In this document: positions 6,946 through 14,168 of the stretch, piece after piece
Numbering within the stretch: the first letter of the stretch is position 1
Layout: each line of letters begins with the position of its first letter
Assembly (NCBI RefSeq): GCF_001584185.1
Contig: NZ_CP013234.1
Span: 124,001-188,000 of the forward strand
Origin: Collimonas pratensis
GTDB lineage: Bacteria > Pseudomonadota > Gammaproteobacteria > Burkholderiales > Burkholderiaceae_D
Reading direction: 5' to 3'
DNA length: 64,000 bases
Notes under the pieces: generated by a model
Told to the model about the DNA's origin: nothing
The model's database searches: none
The model's input: only the letters and a program-made list of their open reading frames with translations
Program-made: the position numbers and the translations under genes

Positions 6946-7959
6946 TTAAGATTTTACGTCAGCAGATTGGTCACGCAAAAATTCCGCAAATGAATAAAAA
7001 GAATCGCGGAGATAGTGCGCCGGGAAGTCAAACAAAGCCCAATAATAGTCTTGCGCGCCAAAACAAATCTGTGCCGGCAAGCAATATGATATCCAATCAT
7101 GGCGCAACGCGTCGGTGTACATGCCGCCGGTATCGGAAAAGAAGGGCACCAGCCGCATTTCCCGCAAGCCGGTCAGCAATTCCAGCGGCGCGCCGTAGTC
7201 CTGCGCCACTTCCAGCTGCGACATCAGGCTGGCTTCGGTTTCCACCACCATCAGCGTCGCCTTGCCCTGGATATCGAAAAACAGGATGCCGGTCGGGTTG
7301 GGAAACAGATAATACTCGACAAAGCCGTGCCGCTTGCAAAGTTGCTCCACCAGCGCTTCCAGCGCCGGATCCGAGAGGAAGGTGTAGGAATGGCGCGACA
7401 GCAGGTCTTTCAGCGTCAGCGACTGGGCGTGGAAGAATTCTTTCTGCAGGGTGCGGATTTCCATTTCCAGGTGATCCAGGGCGTCGTGGTCGCTTTTCTT
7501 GATGAACCGGTCGATCAGGCCGCGGTTGAAGGCCTCGATGGCGATCTTTTCATCGGCCTGGCCGGTAAACAGGATTTTTTTGCAGGGCAGGTCCTGCACC
7601 GCCTGGCAAAACGCCAGTCCGTTCATTTGTGGCATTGCATAATCGATCACTAACACCGACGGCAGCATGAAGCGACGCCGGTTCATCGATTGCCGGTAGA
7701 TCTGATCGATATCGACCGCGACCGTGCGGCGGTCGAAGGAATAGGTCTGCTCGTCGTAATTGACGCGGATCGACTGGCTTTTACTGGGCGAATGGCGATA
7801 GGCGTCGCGCAGCCATTCGAGGGCGGCCTGGGTATCATGAAAGACTTTGCGCGCCATTTGCGGCGGCAACTGAAAAGCCAGGCTGTCCAGAAAGCTCTGG
7901 CTGTCGTCGATCAGGATCGTCAACGTCGGATGTTGATAAACAGGTAATGAAATATTCAT
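6946..7959 (-). CDS. LqsR/JqsR-like response regulator of alpha-hydroxyketone signalling
   Basis: 337 residues from ATG 7959; a TTG seven codons upstream is less likely. Receiver-domain marks are an acidic pair (D18-D19 in ILIDDSQ), the phospho-acceptor D106 in VLVIDYAMPQMNG, a Thr in ILFTGQ and a Lys in FIKKSD. There is an extra stretch of about 50 residues between the second strand and the phospho-Asp, where a normal receiver has far fewer. The C-terminal half (about 170-337) is not a known DNA-binding domain that I can recognise; LqsR of Legionella also lacks a standard output domain. It lies between a sensor kinase and a LuxR-type gene. Confidence 0.75.
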   Translation of the reverse strand: MNISLPVYQHPTLTILIDDSQSFLDSLAFQLPPQMARKVFHDTQAALEWLRDAYRHSPSKSQSIRVNYDEQTYSFDRRTVAVDIDQIYRQSMNRRRFMLPSVLVIDYAMPQMNGLAFCQAVQDLPCKKILFTGQADEKIAIEAFNRGLIDRFIKKSDHDALDHLEMEIRTLQKEFFHAQSLTLKDLLSRHSYTFLSDPALEALVEQLCKRHGFVEYYLFPNPTGILFFDIQGKATLMVVETEASLMSQLEVAQDYGAPLELLTGLREMRLVPFFSDTGGMYTDALRHDWISYCLPAQICFGAQDYYWALFDFPAHYLRDSFYSFAEFLRDQSADVKS

Positions 7960-8036
7960 GGCGGCGCGTTGCAGGCGCAAAGACGACCTATGCGCTCGAT
8001 TGGGTAAGACGGCTAATAAAGATTGCTAATAAGCTG

Positions 8037-9356
8037 CTAATTTAACAGAGAGCGCACATCTGCTGCTTTTTGTTGCACTACCGGCGGAAACTCCAGCACA
8101 AAAATGGTGTAGGCCAGCGGCCGCGAAATCACACGTATGCGGGCACCCCAGGCGCTCAGGACGTCGCGGCAAAACGCTAGTCCGATACCGGTGCCGTTGT
8201 GTTCGGGATAGGCGTAAAAGCGTTCAAAGATCTGCGCCATGCGGCCCGCTTCGATGCCGCTGCCGGTATCGATGAACAGCAGCCTCGGCCTCGGCCTGGC
8301 GCCGTCCAGCACGATCCGTATGCGGCCCTTGCCGACGCGCTGGATCGAGGTCAGCGCATTGCGCAGCAAATTGACCAGGACCATCGAACACAGTTCGGTC
8401 TGCCCCAGCAAACGGAAATCCGAGCGCACCGTGATGGCGACAAGATCGCGCTGTTCCTGGTTGACGAAGGGATAGCGTTGCATCATCAGATCGACTGCCG
8501 CCGCCATCGACACGATGTCAGTTGCGACCAGATTTTCTCTCCCGGTAGAAGCGCTCAGCAGGAACAGGTCAATCACATTGTTCATGTGCCGCACTTCAAA
8601 TTCAATTCTGGCGAGGGCCTTTTCCATGGGAACCTGGCTGGGGCTGCTCGGCACGGCGTTTTCCTGCAGCAGGCGGCTGAGGCCGCGTGCGTTGGCATTG
8701 ATGCTGCGCAGGGGAGTGCGTAGTTCGTGCGACACCGTGGCCAACGCCGTTGCCATGCCGGCCAGCTTTTCTTGCGCCAGCACTTTTCTGCTGACTTTGG
8801 CGATCGACACCGTGACGATGGCAAACAGCTGTATCGGCCATTGTTCCAATGCGTGATAGCTGGGCAGCACCAGGCCGCCATGGAGCACGGCAAAGACAAG
8901 GTAGGCCAGCGTGGTGCCGACCAGATAGGATGAGAATGCCAGCGCTGTATCAAAGTGGAACAGAATGATCAGCGCGATCAGTAAAGACTGACCCCATACC
9001 GGAGAGCCTTCATTCATCAAAAACATGAATGTGAAGAAAAACGGCACCAGATAGGTCAGGCCGATAAAAAAATAGGCAGTCAGAAATTTTTTGGGCACCA
9101 GGCGCCTGATAGAGATGGCTGGCAGGCAAAGGACCACGCCGAAAATCCGCAAGCCCAGGTTTTCATACAGCTGTGGAAACCAGTATGTCCATACAACGTA
9201 GTACAGGGGCATGCCAAGCACGGCGATCCAGGCCAGGACCATCAGCCTTTCGATATTGCTGTCGTATTGCCGGTAAAACCCGGCCCACCATTTACCCGTG
9301 GCTTGCCGCCAGACCGGCCAACGCTCGCTTATCCAACTGCTTGTGTGCTCACTCAT
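8037..9356 (-). CDS. Membrane sensor histidine kinase, LqsS/CqsS/JqsS type
   Basis: 439 residues. About six hydrophobic segments occupy residues 37-190 with little periplasmic sequence, as in CqsS/LqsS, which sense hydrophobic hydroxyketones in the membrane. The H-box is TVSHELRTPL with H210. The ATPase domain has an N-box (LVNLLRNALTSI), a G1 box (LLFIDTGSGI), an F region (IFERFYAY) and GTGIGLAFCRDVL. No receiver domain is attached, so it resembles LqsS rather than the hybrid CqsS. It is divergent from the cqsA-type synthase gene (167 bases between the start codons) and sits 77 bases upstream of the response-regulator gene. Confidence 0.85.
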   Translation of the reverse strand: MSEHTSSWISERWPVWRQATGKWWAGFYRQYDSNIERLMVLAWIAVLGMPLYYVVWTYWFPQLYENLGLRIFGVVLCLPAISIRRLVPKKFLTAYFFIGLTYLVPFFFTFMFLMNEGSPVWGQSLLIALIILFHFDTALAFSSYLVGTTLAYLVFAVLHGGLVLPSYHALEQWPIQLFAIVTVSIAKVSRKVLAQEKLAGMATALATVSHELRTPLRSINANARGLSRLLQENAVPSSPSQVPMEKALARIEFEVRHMNNVIDLFLLSASTGRENLVATDIVSMAAAVDLMMQRYPFVNQEQRDLVAITVRSDFRLLGQTELCSMVLVNLLRNALTSIQRVGKGRIRIVLDGARPRPRLLFIDTGSGIEAGRMAQIFERFYAYPEHNGTGIGLAFCRDVLSAWGARIRVISRPLAYTIFVLEFPPVVQQKAADVRSLLN

Positions 9357-9403
9357 GAGGGGGCGGATATTGGTCTATCATAAATTGTCATCAGGCGGTT
9401 TTT

Positions 9404-9434
9404 GGTGAAGACGGCCTTGCGCCTCGTCTCCACC
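9404..9434. promoter_or_regulatory. Inverted repeat in the jqsS-cqsA divergent promoter region
   Basis: GGTGAAGACG (9404-9413) and CGTCTCCACC (9425-9434) pair at 9 of 10 positions with an 11-base spacer. It lies 48 bases from the kinase ATG. It is a candidate operator for autoregulation of the quorum-sensing locus. A separate 10-bp palindrome CTGGCGCCAG follows at 9449-9458. Confidence 0.45.
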
Positions 9435-9482
9435 GCTTCACGCCTGGCCTGGCGCCAGATTCCAGACGGGGGAGCTCTGGCT

Positions 9483-9507
9483 ACTCTGTTTGGCATGTCA
9501 ACAGAGT
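9483..9507. promoter_or_regulatory. Perfect inverted repeat just upstream of the cqsA-type gene
   Basis: ACTCTGTT (9483-9490), nine-base spacer TGGCATGTC, AACAGAGT (9500-9507). It ends five bases before the ribosome binding site (GGGAG at 9513-9517) of the autoinducer synthase. It could be an operator at the core promoter or a stem-loop in the mRNA leader. Confidence 0.5.
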
Positions 9508-9523
9508 GTATTGGGAGAAAATT

Positions 9524-10792
9524 ATGCCACTAACTACAAGCTACCACGCGGAAATAAGTTCTGCAGCGGAGCAACGTTTGCCTGCTTTTGTATCTGCACG
9601 TATGGACGAGCACTACATTGACCGCATAGAAAAGCTGCTGGGCGGCGAACATCTGCATAAATGGTGCACCCCAGGCCCGGATGCCATTTACCTGTCTAGC
9701 AATGATTATCTGTGCATTGCTGCCGAACCTGTCCTGATCGAGGCGCAGGCCGTGCGCCTGAGGAAGGGCGACGCAGACTTGTTGATGTCTTCGGTTTTTT
9801 TGCAGGAAGGGAGCCCCCAGCATCGCCTGGAAAAGAAACTGGCCGATTTCATGGGTTCCGAAGACGGTTTGATCACCCAGTCCGGCTGGAGTGCGAATGT
9901 GGGGCTGATGCAAAGCATCACTGAACCCGGGGTGCCGGTATATCTTGATATGCAGGCGCATGCATCGCTATGGGAGGGGGTGCAGGTCGGTCAGGCGCGC
10001 GCGCTGCCTTTTTTGCATAACGACATTGCTCATCTGCAGCGCCAGGTAATAAAGCATGGGCCCGGCGTGATCGTGGTCGACGCCTTATACAGCACCAATG
10101 GCAGTGTTTGTCCCATACATGAGGTATTGAAGGTCGCCGAGGACAGCGGCAGCATACTGGTGGTCGACGAATCTCACTCGCTTGGTACGCACGGTCCCGG
10201 CGGCGCGGGCCTGGTGGCAGAACTGGGCTTGTCGGAACGAGTCCACTTCCGTACCGCTTCTCTGGCCAAGGCTTTTAGCGGACGAGCCGGTTTCATTACC
10301 TGCTCGCACAAGTTCAAAGGTTATTTCTTGTCGACTTCAAGGCCGGCGATTTTCAGCTCTTGCCTGCTGGGGCATGAACTGGCCTGGTTCGATGCGGCGC
10401 TGGACTTTATCCGGGCGGCTGACGATCGCCGGCGCGCGCTGCATGATAACGCGCACCGTATCCGTGTCGAACTCGATGCATTGGGCTATAACGTCAGCGA
10501 CGGCAGCGAACAGATCATCGCGCTGGAAGCGGGCGCCGAGCCGATGACGCTGGTTTTGCGCAAAGCGCTGGAAGCGGAGGGTATTTTCGGCGCGGTTTTT
10601 TGTGCGCCGGCGACGCCGAAGAATCGTTCGCTGGTGCGCTTGACGCTCAATTCCGGGTTGACCGAAGTCGAGATCCGGCGGATTGTGCAAGCTTGCGCCA
10701 GCATCCGTGAAAAAGTGCATCTGGCCGACTGGTCTTCCAGCCGCCGCCTGCATTTAGCTGCCGCCCATAGTAAAACCAGCGTTCCGGCATGA
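9524..10792 (+). CDS. cqsA: Alpha-hydroxyketone-type quorum-sensing autoinducer synthase (CqsA/LqsA/JqsA)
   Basis: 422 residues from ATG 9524, with GGGAG seven bases upstream; an in-frame GTG at 9506 is inside the inverted repeat and unlikely. It is a fold-type I PLP enzyme of the alpha-oxoamine synthase family. D215 in VVDESHSLGTHGP contacts the PLP ring nitrogen, and K249 in TASLAKAFSGRAG forms the Schiff base. The SLGTHGP and SLAKxF wording follows CqsA more than KBL or AONS enzymes. CqsA couples an acyl-CoA to an amino substrate (S-adenosylmethionine or 2-aminobutyrate), leading to CAI-1 or LAI-1-like ketones. The adjoining LqsS-like kinase supports this assignment. Confidence 0.9.
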   Translation: MPLTTSYHAEISSAAEQRLPAFVSARMDEHYIDRIEKLLGGEHLHKWCTPGPDAIYLSSNDYLCIAAEPVLIEAQAVRLRKGDADLLMSSVFLQEGSPQHRLEKKLADFMGSEDGLITQSGWSANVGLMQSITEPGVPVYLDMQAHASLWEGVQVGQARALPFLHNDIAHLQRQVIKHGPGVIVVDALYSTNGSVCPIHEVLKVAEDSGSILVVDESHSLGTHGPGGAGLVAELGLSERVHFRTASLAKAFSGRAGFITCSHKFKGYFLSTSRPAIFSSCLLGHELAWFDAALDFIRAADDRRRALHDNAHRIRVELDALGYNVSDGSEQIIALEAGAEPMTLVLRKALEAEGIFGAVFCAPATPKNRSLVRLTLNSGLTEVEIRRIVQACASIREKVHLADWSSSRRLHLAAAHSKTSVPA

Positions 10793-10846
10793 CAGCCTGG
10801 CGCTGCTGCAAGTGATTTGCGCAGATTGAGAGCGGGGCCGACGTCG

Positions 10847-11284
10847 CTACTGCTCGCTGGCGCCGCTATCGTATAGCCGGCGTGCACCCCGGATCACCGG
10901 CTGATGGCTGCCGGCCCAGTCGGCCAGCACCTTGAGCGGCAGGCACAAGGAGCGGCCCATTGCGGTCAGCGCATACTCCACCTGCGGCGGCGTGCTCGGG
11001 ATCACTGTGCGCGACACCAGGCCATCGCGTTCCAGGTGGCGCAAGGTCACCGTCAGCATCCGCTGCGAAATATCTTCCACCTGGCGCCGCAACTGGTTGA
11101 ACCGCAGCGGGCCCGGCTCCAGCGTAGTGAGCACCAGCACACTCCAGGCATCGCCGATACGGTCCAGCACGTCGCGGATTGGGCAGGGCAGGTCTTCGCG
11201 CGCGCTTGGCCGGCCGCGCCCCCGGCTATGTACCGCAGCCGGGGGCGAGGTCAGGGCGGTTACCTGCATGTTCCTATTGGTCAT
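10847..11284 (-). CDS. HxlR-family winged-helix regulator
   Basis: 145 residues from ATG 11284, with GAAGG nine bases upstream. It has the HxlR pattern: CPIRDVLDRIGDAWSVLVL, LRFNQLRRQVEDISQRMLTVTLRHL as the recognition region, and LERDGLVSRTVIPSTPPQVEY as the wing. The first Cys (in LPCPIRD) is the conserved cysteine often used for electrophile or redox sensing in this family. It is divergent from an NAD(P)H-binding oxidoreductase gene 95 bases away, a common arrangement in which the regulator represses the oxidoreductase. An AT-rich GTTA-N7-TAAC repeat (11326-11340) lies between them. Confidence 0.9.
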   Translation of the reverse strand: MTNRNMQVTALTSPPAAVHSRGRGRPSAREDLPCPIRDVLDRIGDAWSVLVLTTLEPGPLRFNQLRRQVEDISQRMLTVTLRHLERDGLVSRTVIPSTPPQVEYALTAMGRSLCLPLKVLADWAGSHQPVIRGARRLYDSGASEQ

Positions 11285-11379
11285 CAAAGTGCCTTCTTGC
11301 GCATTAGTTTCAAATAATTATACTGGTTACTTTAAATAACTACCATGGCCAGAATGGCCGCAACCACAAGGAAACCATC

Positions 11380-11991
11380 ATGAAGATTGCCATCATTGGC
11401 GCCACCGGCAACGCCGGCTCCCGTATCGCTGCCGAGGCGGCGCGTCGCGGCCACAGCGTGACCGGCATTGCCCGCAGCGCCGACCAGAGTAAAGTACCGG
11501 CCGGCGTCACCCTGCTGCAGGGCGACGCGATCCAGCCTGCGCAACTGGCAGAACTGCTCCGCGGCCAGGATGTGGTGGTCAGCTCGGCCAAGTTCAGTAC
11601 GCTGGACGCGGCGACCCTATTGCAAGGGGTGAAGGGCGGGGGCGTCAAGCGCCTGCTGGTGGTGGGTGGCGCGGCCAGCCTGGAAACGGCGCCTGGCGTG
11701 ACTTTGCTGGACAGCCCGGATTTTCCGGAGCAGTACAAGGTGGAAGCGGTGCCAGGCGCGCAGTTTTTGCAAGACTTGCGTGCAGAAACCGAAATCGAAT
11801 GGACGTTCATGTCGCCGCCAGCGATGTTCGCACCCGGCGAGCGCACCGGCAAATTCCGCGTCGGCCAGAACCAGCTGATGGCGGACGAGCAAGGCAAGAG
11901 CCACATTTCGATGGAAGACTACGCCATTGCCATGCTCGATGAAATCGAGCAGCCCAAGCATCTGCGCCAGCGTTTTACCGTGGCCTATTGA
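11380..11991 (+). CDS. NAD(P)H-binding Rossmann protein (atypical SDR, NmrA/YwnB-like)
   Basis: 203 residues. MKIAIIGATGNAGSRIAAEA is the dinucleotide-binding GxxGxxG turn. Further motifs are GHSVTGIARSADQ, VVVSSAKFSTLDA, and VKRLLVVGGAASLE followed by EWTFMSPPAMFAPGERTG, as in the NAD(P)-binding atypical short-chain dehydrogenases annotated as 'NAD(P)H-binding protein'. The classical YxxxK catalytic pair is not evident, so catalytic activity is uncertain. It is likely controlled by the divergent HxlR regulator, and may answer to oxidative or electrophile stress. Confidence 0.8.
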   Translation: MKIAIIGATGNAGSRIAAEAARRGHSVTGIARSADQSKVPAGVTLLQGDAIQPAQLAELLRGQDVVVSSAKFSTLDAATLLQGVKGGGVKRLLVVGGAASLETAPGVTLLDSPDFPEQYKVEAVPGAQFLQDLRAETEIEWTFMSPPAMFAPGERTGKFRVGQNQLMADEQGKSHISMEDYAIAMLDEIEQPKHLRQRFTVAY

Positions 11992-12003
11992 TCATTGCCA
12001 GGC

Positions 12004-12567
12004 TCAGCCATGTTTCTGCAGCAGGCGCAGCAGCGTGCTCCAGCTGCGGGTGGTGGCCGGCAAGCCGAGCAGCTGTTCCAGGAAGGCATTCGGACTTCCC
12101 GGACTGCTGCCGATTTTCCTGCTCACGCTCAAAGCCTCCGCTGCCGTGAAATGCAGTATTTCCACATCGCGCCGCCTTGATTCCAGGGGCGCTGCGGGGG
12201 TGACGCTGTCCGCGTGCAGGAAAGAGACGCAACGTTCGTAGACCTGTTCCGGGACGATGGCGGCGAAAGGATCCAGCGCCGCCAATTCAGTCAGGGCGGC
12301 CAGGCTGCGTACATAGGCCGGTTCTTTCAACCCGCATTCTTCCTGCAAGGCCTGGCGCGCCAAGGTGAGAATCTTGACTGCCTTGCTGTTGCTGCCGGTG
12401 GTGAAGACAACGGTGCCGTTGCTGAGGAAAGAGGAAGCGTCATCCGCGCCGGCGGCGATGAATGCCGCCTCCAGCTGCGTACGGTTGGGACAATTGGGGC
12501 GGCCCAGGTTGAGGTTGCGGAAAAAGGCAGCGTACTTTGCGCTGCCGCGCTTGTTTGGTGCGGTCAT
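12004..12567 (-). CDS. DUF1697 family protein
   Basis: 187 residues from ATG 12567. The start MTAPNKRGSAKYAAFFRNLNLGR followed by LEAAFIAAGADDASSFLSNGTVVF fits the DUF1697 family (two repeats of a ferredoxin-like fold, function unknown). Upstream in-frame ATGs exist at 12606 and beyond, but they add sequence not seen in the family. It ends close to the NAD(P)H-binding gene (12 bases, convergent) and lies 46 bases downstream of the dioxygenase reductase on the same strand, so it may be read through from that operon without sharing its function. Confidence 0.75.
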   Translation of the reverse strand: MTAPNKRGSAKYAAFFRNLNLGRPNCPNRTQLEAAFIAAGADDASSFLSNGTVVFTTGSNSKAVKILTLARQALQEECGLKEPAYVRSLAALTELAALDPFAAIVPEQVYERCVSFLHADSVTPAAPLESRRRDVEILHFTAAEALSVSRKIGSSPGSPNAFLEQLLGLPATTRSWSTLLRLLQKHG

Positions 12568-12613
12568 CTTCCATCCATCAGGGTCAGCAGACAGTCGGGA
12601 GATCATAGCCTTT

Positions 12614-13675
12614 TCAAGGGCGGCTGTCCGCTTTCGACAGGAAGGCATCGGCAAAGAAATCGGTGGATGGCAAGCCGCAAACGGCAGAAAAATCACGCCG
12701 TGCGGCTTCCACGACGACGGGTGCGCCGCAGGCATATACCTGGTGCCGCGACAGGTCGGGGTAATCCTGCATTACCGCCAGGTGGACGAAACTGCTGCGG
12801 CCCGGCCAGTTGCTGCCGGTCTCGGGTTCCGACAATACCGGTACATAACGGAACCAGGGCAGGGTTTCGGCCCAGTTGCGGCACAGTTCGTCCATGTACA
12901 AGTCGGCCTGTTTGCGGCCGCCCCAGTACAGGCACATGCTGCGCGTGCTGCCGCTGCGGATCGCTTCTTCCAGCAGCGCCTTGATGGGCGCAAAGCCGGT
13001 GCCGCTGGCCAGCAGGATCACCGGCTGGCTGCCGTCGCGCAGGAAGAAGCTGCCGCATGGGCCTTCGATCTGCAACTGCTCGCCAAGCTGCAGGCTGGCG
13101 AACACGCGGTCGCTGAACAAGCCGCCAGGCAGGTGCCGTACGTGCAGTTCCAGCAGAGCGGCGCCGGCCGGAGTCGCCATCGAGTAGCTGCGGCGCTGGC
13201 CGTCGGCCAGCAGGACGTCGATATACTGGCCTGCGATATAGTCCAGCGGCGCGCCGCCGGCGCCGCGCAGCCGGATGATCGCAACATCCGACGCTACCAT
13301 TTCGATGGCCTCGACCGTCATGTCCCTGTGCTGGATGGCGGCTTCGTGCGGCAGCGTGGGGGTATCGCTGACTTCGATTTCTACCCGGCCCGCCACGACC
13401 CGCACCGGAAAACTGCGTACCGCTTCGGTCACGGGCAGGCAGCGCGCCGCGCCACTCTTGATATCGAACAGGCCTTGGTGCAGCGGGCATTCGATGCAGC
13501 CATCCTCGATATAGCCGTCGGACAGCCTGGCGTTGCCGTGAGTGCACAGGTCGCGCAGCGCAAACAAATCCTCACCCAGCCGGAATACCGCCACCGGCTG
13601 GCCGCCGGCGACCAGCGCCAGCGCTTCGCCATCGTTGAAATCGTCGGCCGTGCCGATATCATGCCAATTGCTCAT
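12614..13675 (-). CDS. Rieske ferredoxin-FAD/NAD(P)H reductase fusion, electron transfer for the aromatic dioxygenase
   Basis: 353 residues from ATG 13675 (GAGG upstream; longer in-frame sequence overlaps the small-subunit gene and is rejected). Residues 1-105 are a Rieske ferredoxin: C44-T-H46 and C63-P-L-H66 bind [2Fe-2S]. Residues about 115-345 are a ferredoxin-NADP reductase-type unit with RRSYSMA for FAD and LLASGTGFAPIKALLEEA for the nicotinamide. No plant-type [2Fe-2S] domain is seen at either end. Ferredoxin and reductase are usually separate in the three-component anthranilate dioxygenase AndA, so this looks like a fused single electron-transfer chain. It follows the small subunit by 7 bases. 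Confidence 0.82.
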   Translation of the reverse strand: MSNWHDIGTADDFNDGEALALVAGGQPVAVFRLGEDLFALRDLCTHGNARLSDGYIEDGCIECPLHQGLFDIKSGAARCLPVTEAVRSFPVRVVAGRVEIEVSDTPTLPHEAAIQHRDMTVEAIEMVASDVAIIRLRGAGGAPLDYIAGQYIDVLLADGQRRSYSMATPAGAALLELHVRHLPGGLFSDRVFASLQLGEQLQIEGPCGSFFLRDGSQPVILLASGTGFAPIKALLEEAIRSGSTRSMCLYWGGRKQADLYMDELCRNWAETLPWFRYVPVLSEPETGSNWPGRSSFVHLAVMQDYPDLSRHQVYACGAPVVVEAARRDFSAVCGLPSTDFFADAFLSKADSRP

Positions 13676-13682
13676 GGCCGCC

Positions 13683-14165
13683 TCAGATCGGAGTTGCCAG
13701 CAGGGTCGCCACGCGCAGCGTGTCGTACACCACGCGCCGTTTGGCGTAGCGCCAGCCGGCTGCGGTCCTGACCACGCGGTCGATATAGCGGCCGGCCTGA
13801 TACACCGTCGATACGCCATCCTGCAGGGTTTGTATCACCACGTAGCTGGATTCGGTTTCGGCGGTATCGGCATCGATGGCCTTGATCATCAGGCCGGAAG
13901 TCATGTGGCGGTAACTATGGGCTTCGTAGATGTTGGCATGACGCAAAGACAACACGCGATCGCGCAGCATGCGCTTGCTGTCGCAATAGATGATGCCGAT
14001 CGGCAGGCCGGCATCGGCATTTTCACGCGGGATGATTTCATACAGGCAGTCGTCGGTGAAAAATTCCGGCCATTCTTCCAGGCGGTCGTTGTCGAGCGCA
14101 TGCACATACGCTTCTTGCAGCTGGTGCAGCTCGAACCACAATGTCATGTCGGTCATATTGTTCAT
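13683..14165 (-). CDS. andAd: Aromatic ring-hydroxylating dioxygenase small (beta) subunit, AndAd-like
   Basis: 160 residues in the PF00866 family (NTF2-like fold, structural subunit of alpha3beta3 dioxygenases). Typical stretches are EAYVHALDNDRLEEWPEFFTDDCLYEI and LPIGIIYCDSKRMLRDRV, then ESSYVVIQTLQDGVSTVYQAGRY. The stated ATG touches its AAGGA site directly; an ATG three codons on (14156) has a nine-base spacing and may be the true start. It lies 3 bases after the large subunit. Assignment to anthranilate dioxygenase rests on the large subunit and on the catechol genes next door. Confidence 0.8.
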   Translation of the reverse strand: MNNMTDMTLWFELHQLQEAYVHALDNDRLEEWPEFFTDDCLYEIIPRENADAGLPIGIIYCDSKRMLRDRVLSLRHANIYEAHSYRHMTSGLMIKAIDADTAETESSYVVIQTLQDGVSTVYQAGRYIDRVVRTAAGWRYAKRRVVYDTLRVATLLATPI

Positions 14166-14168
14166 TCC

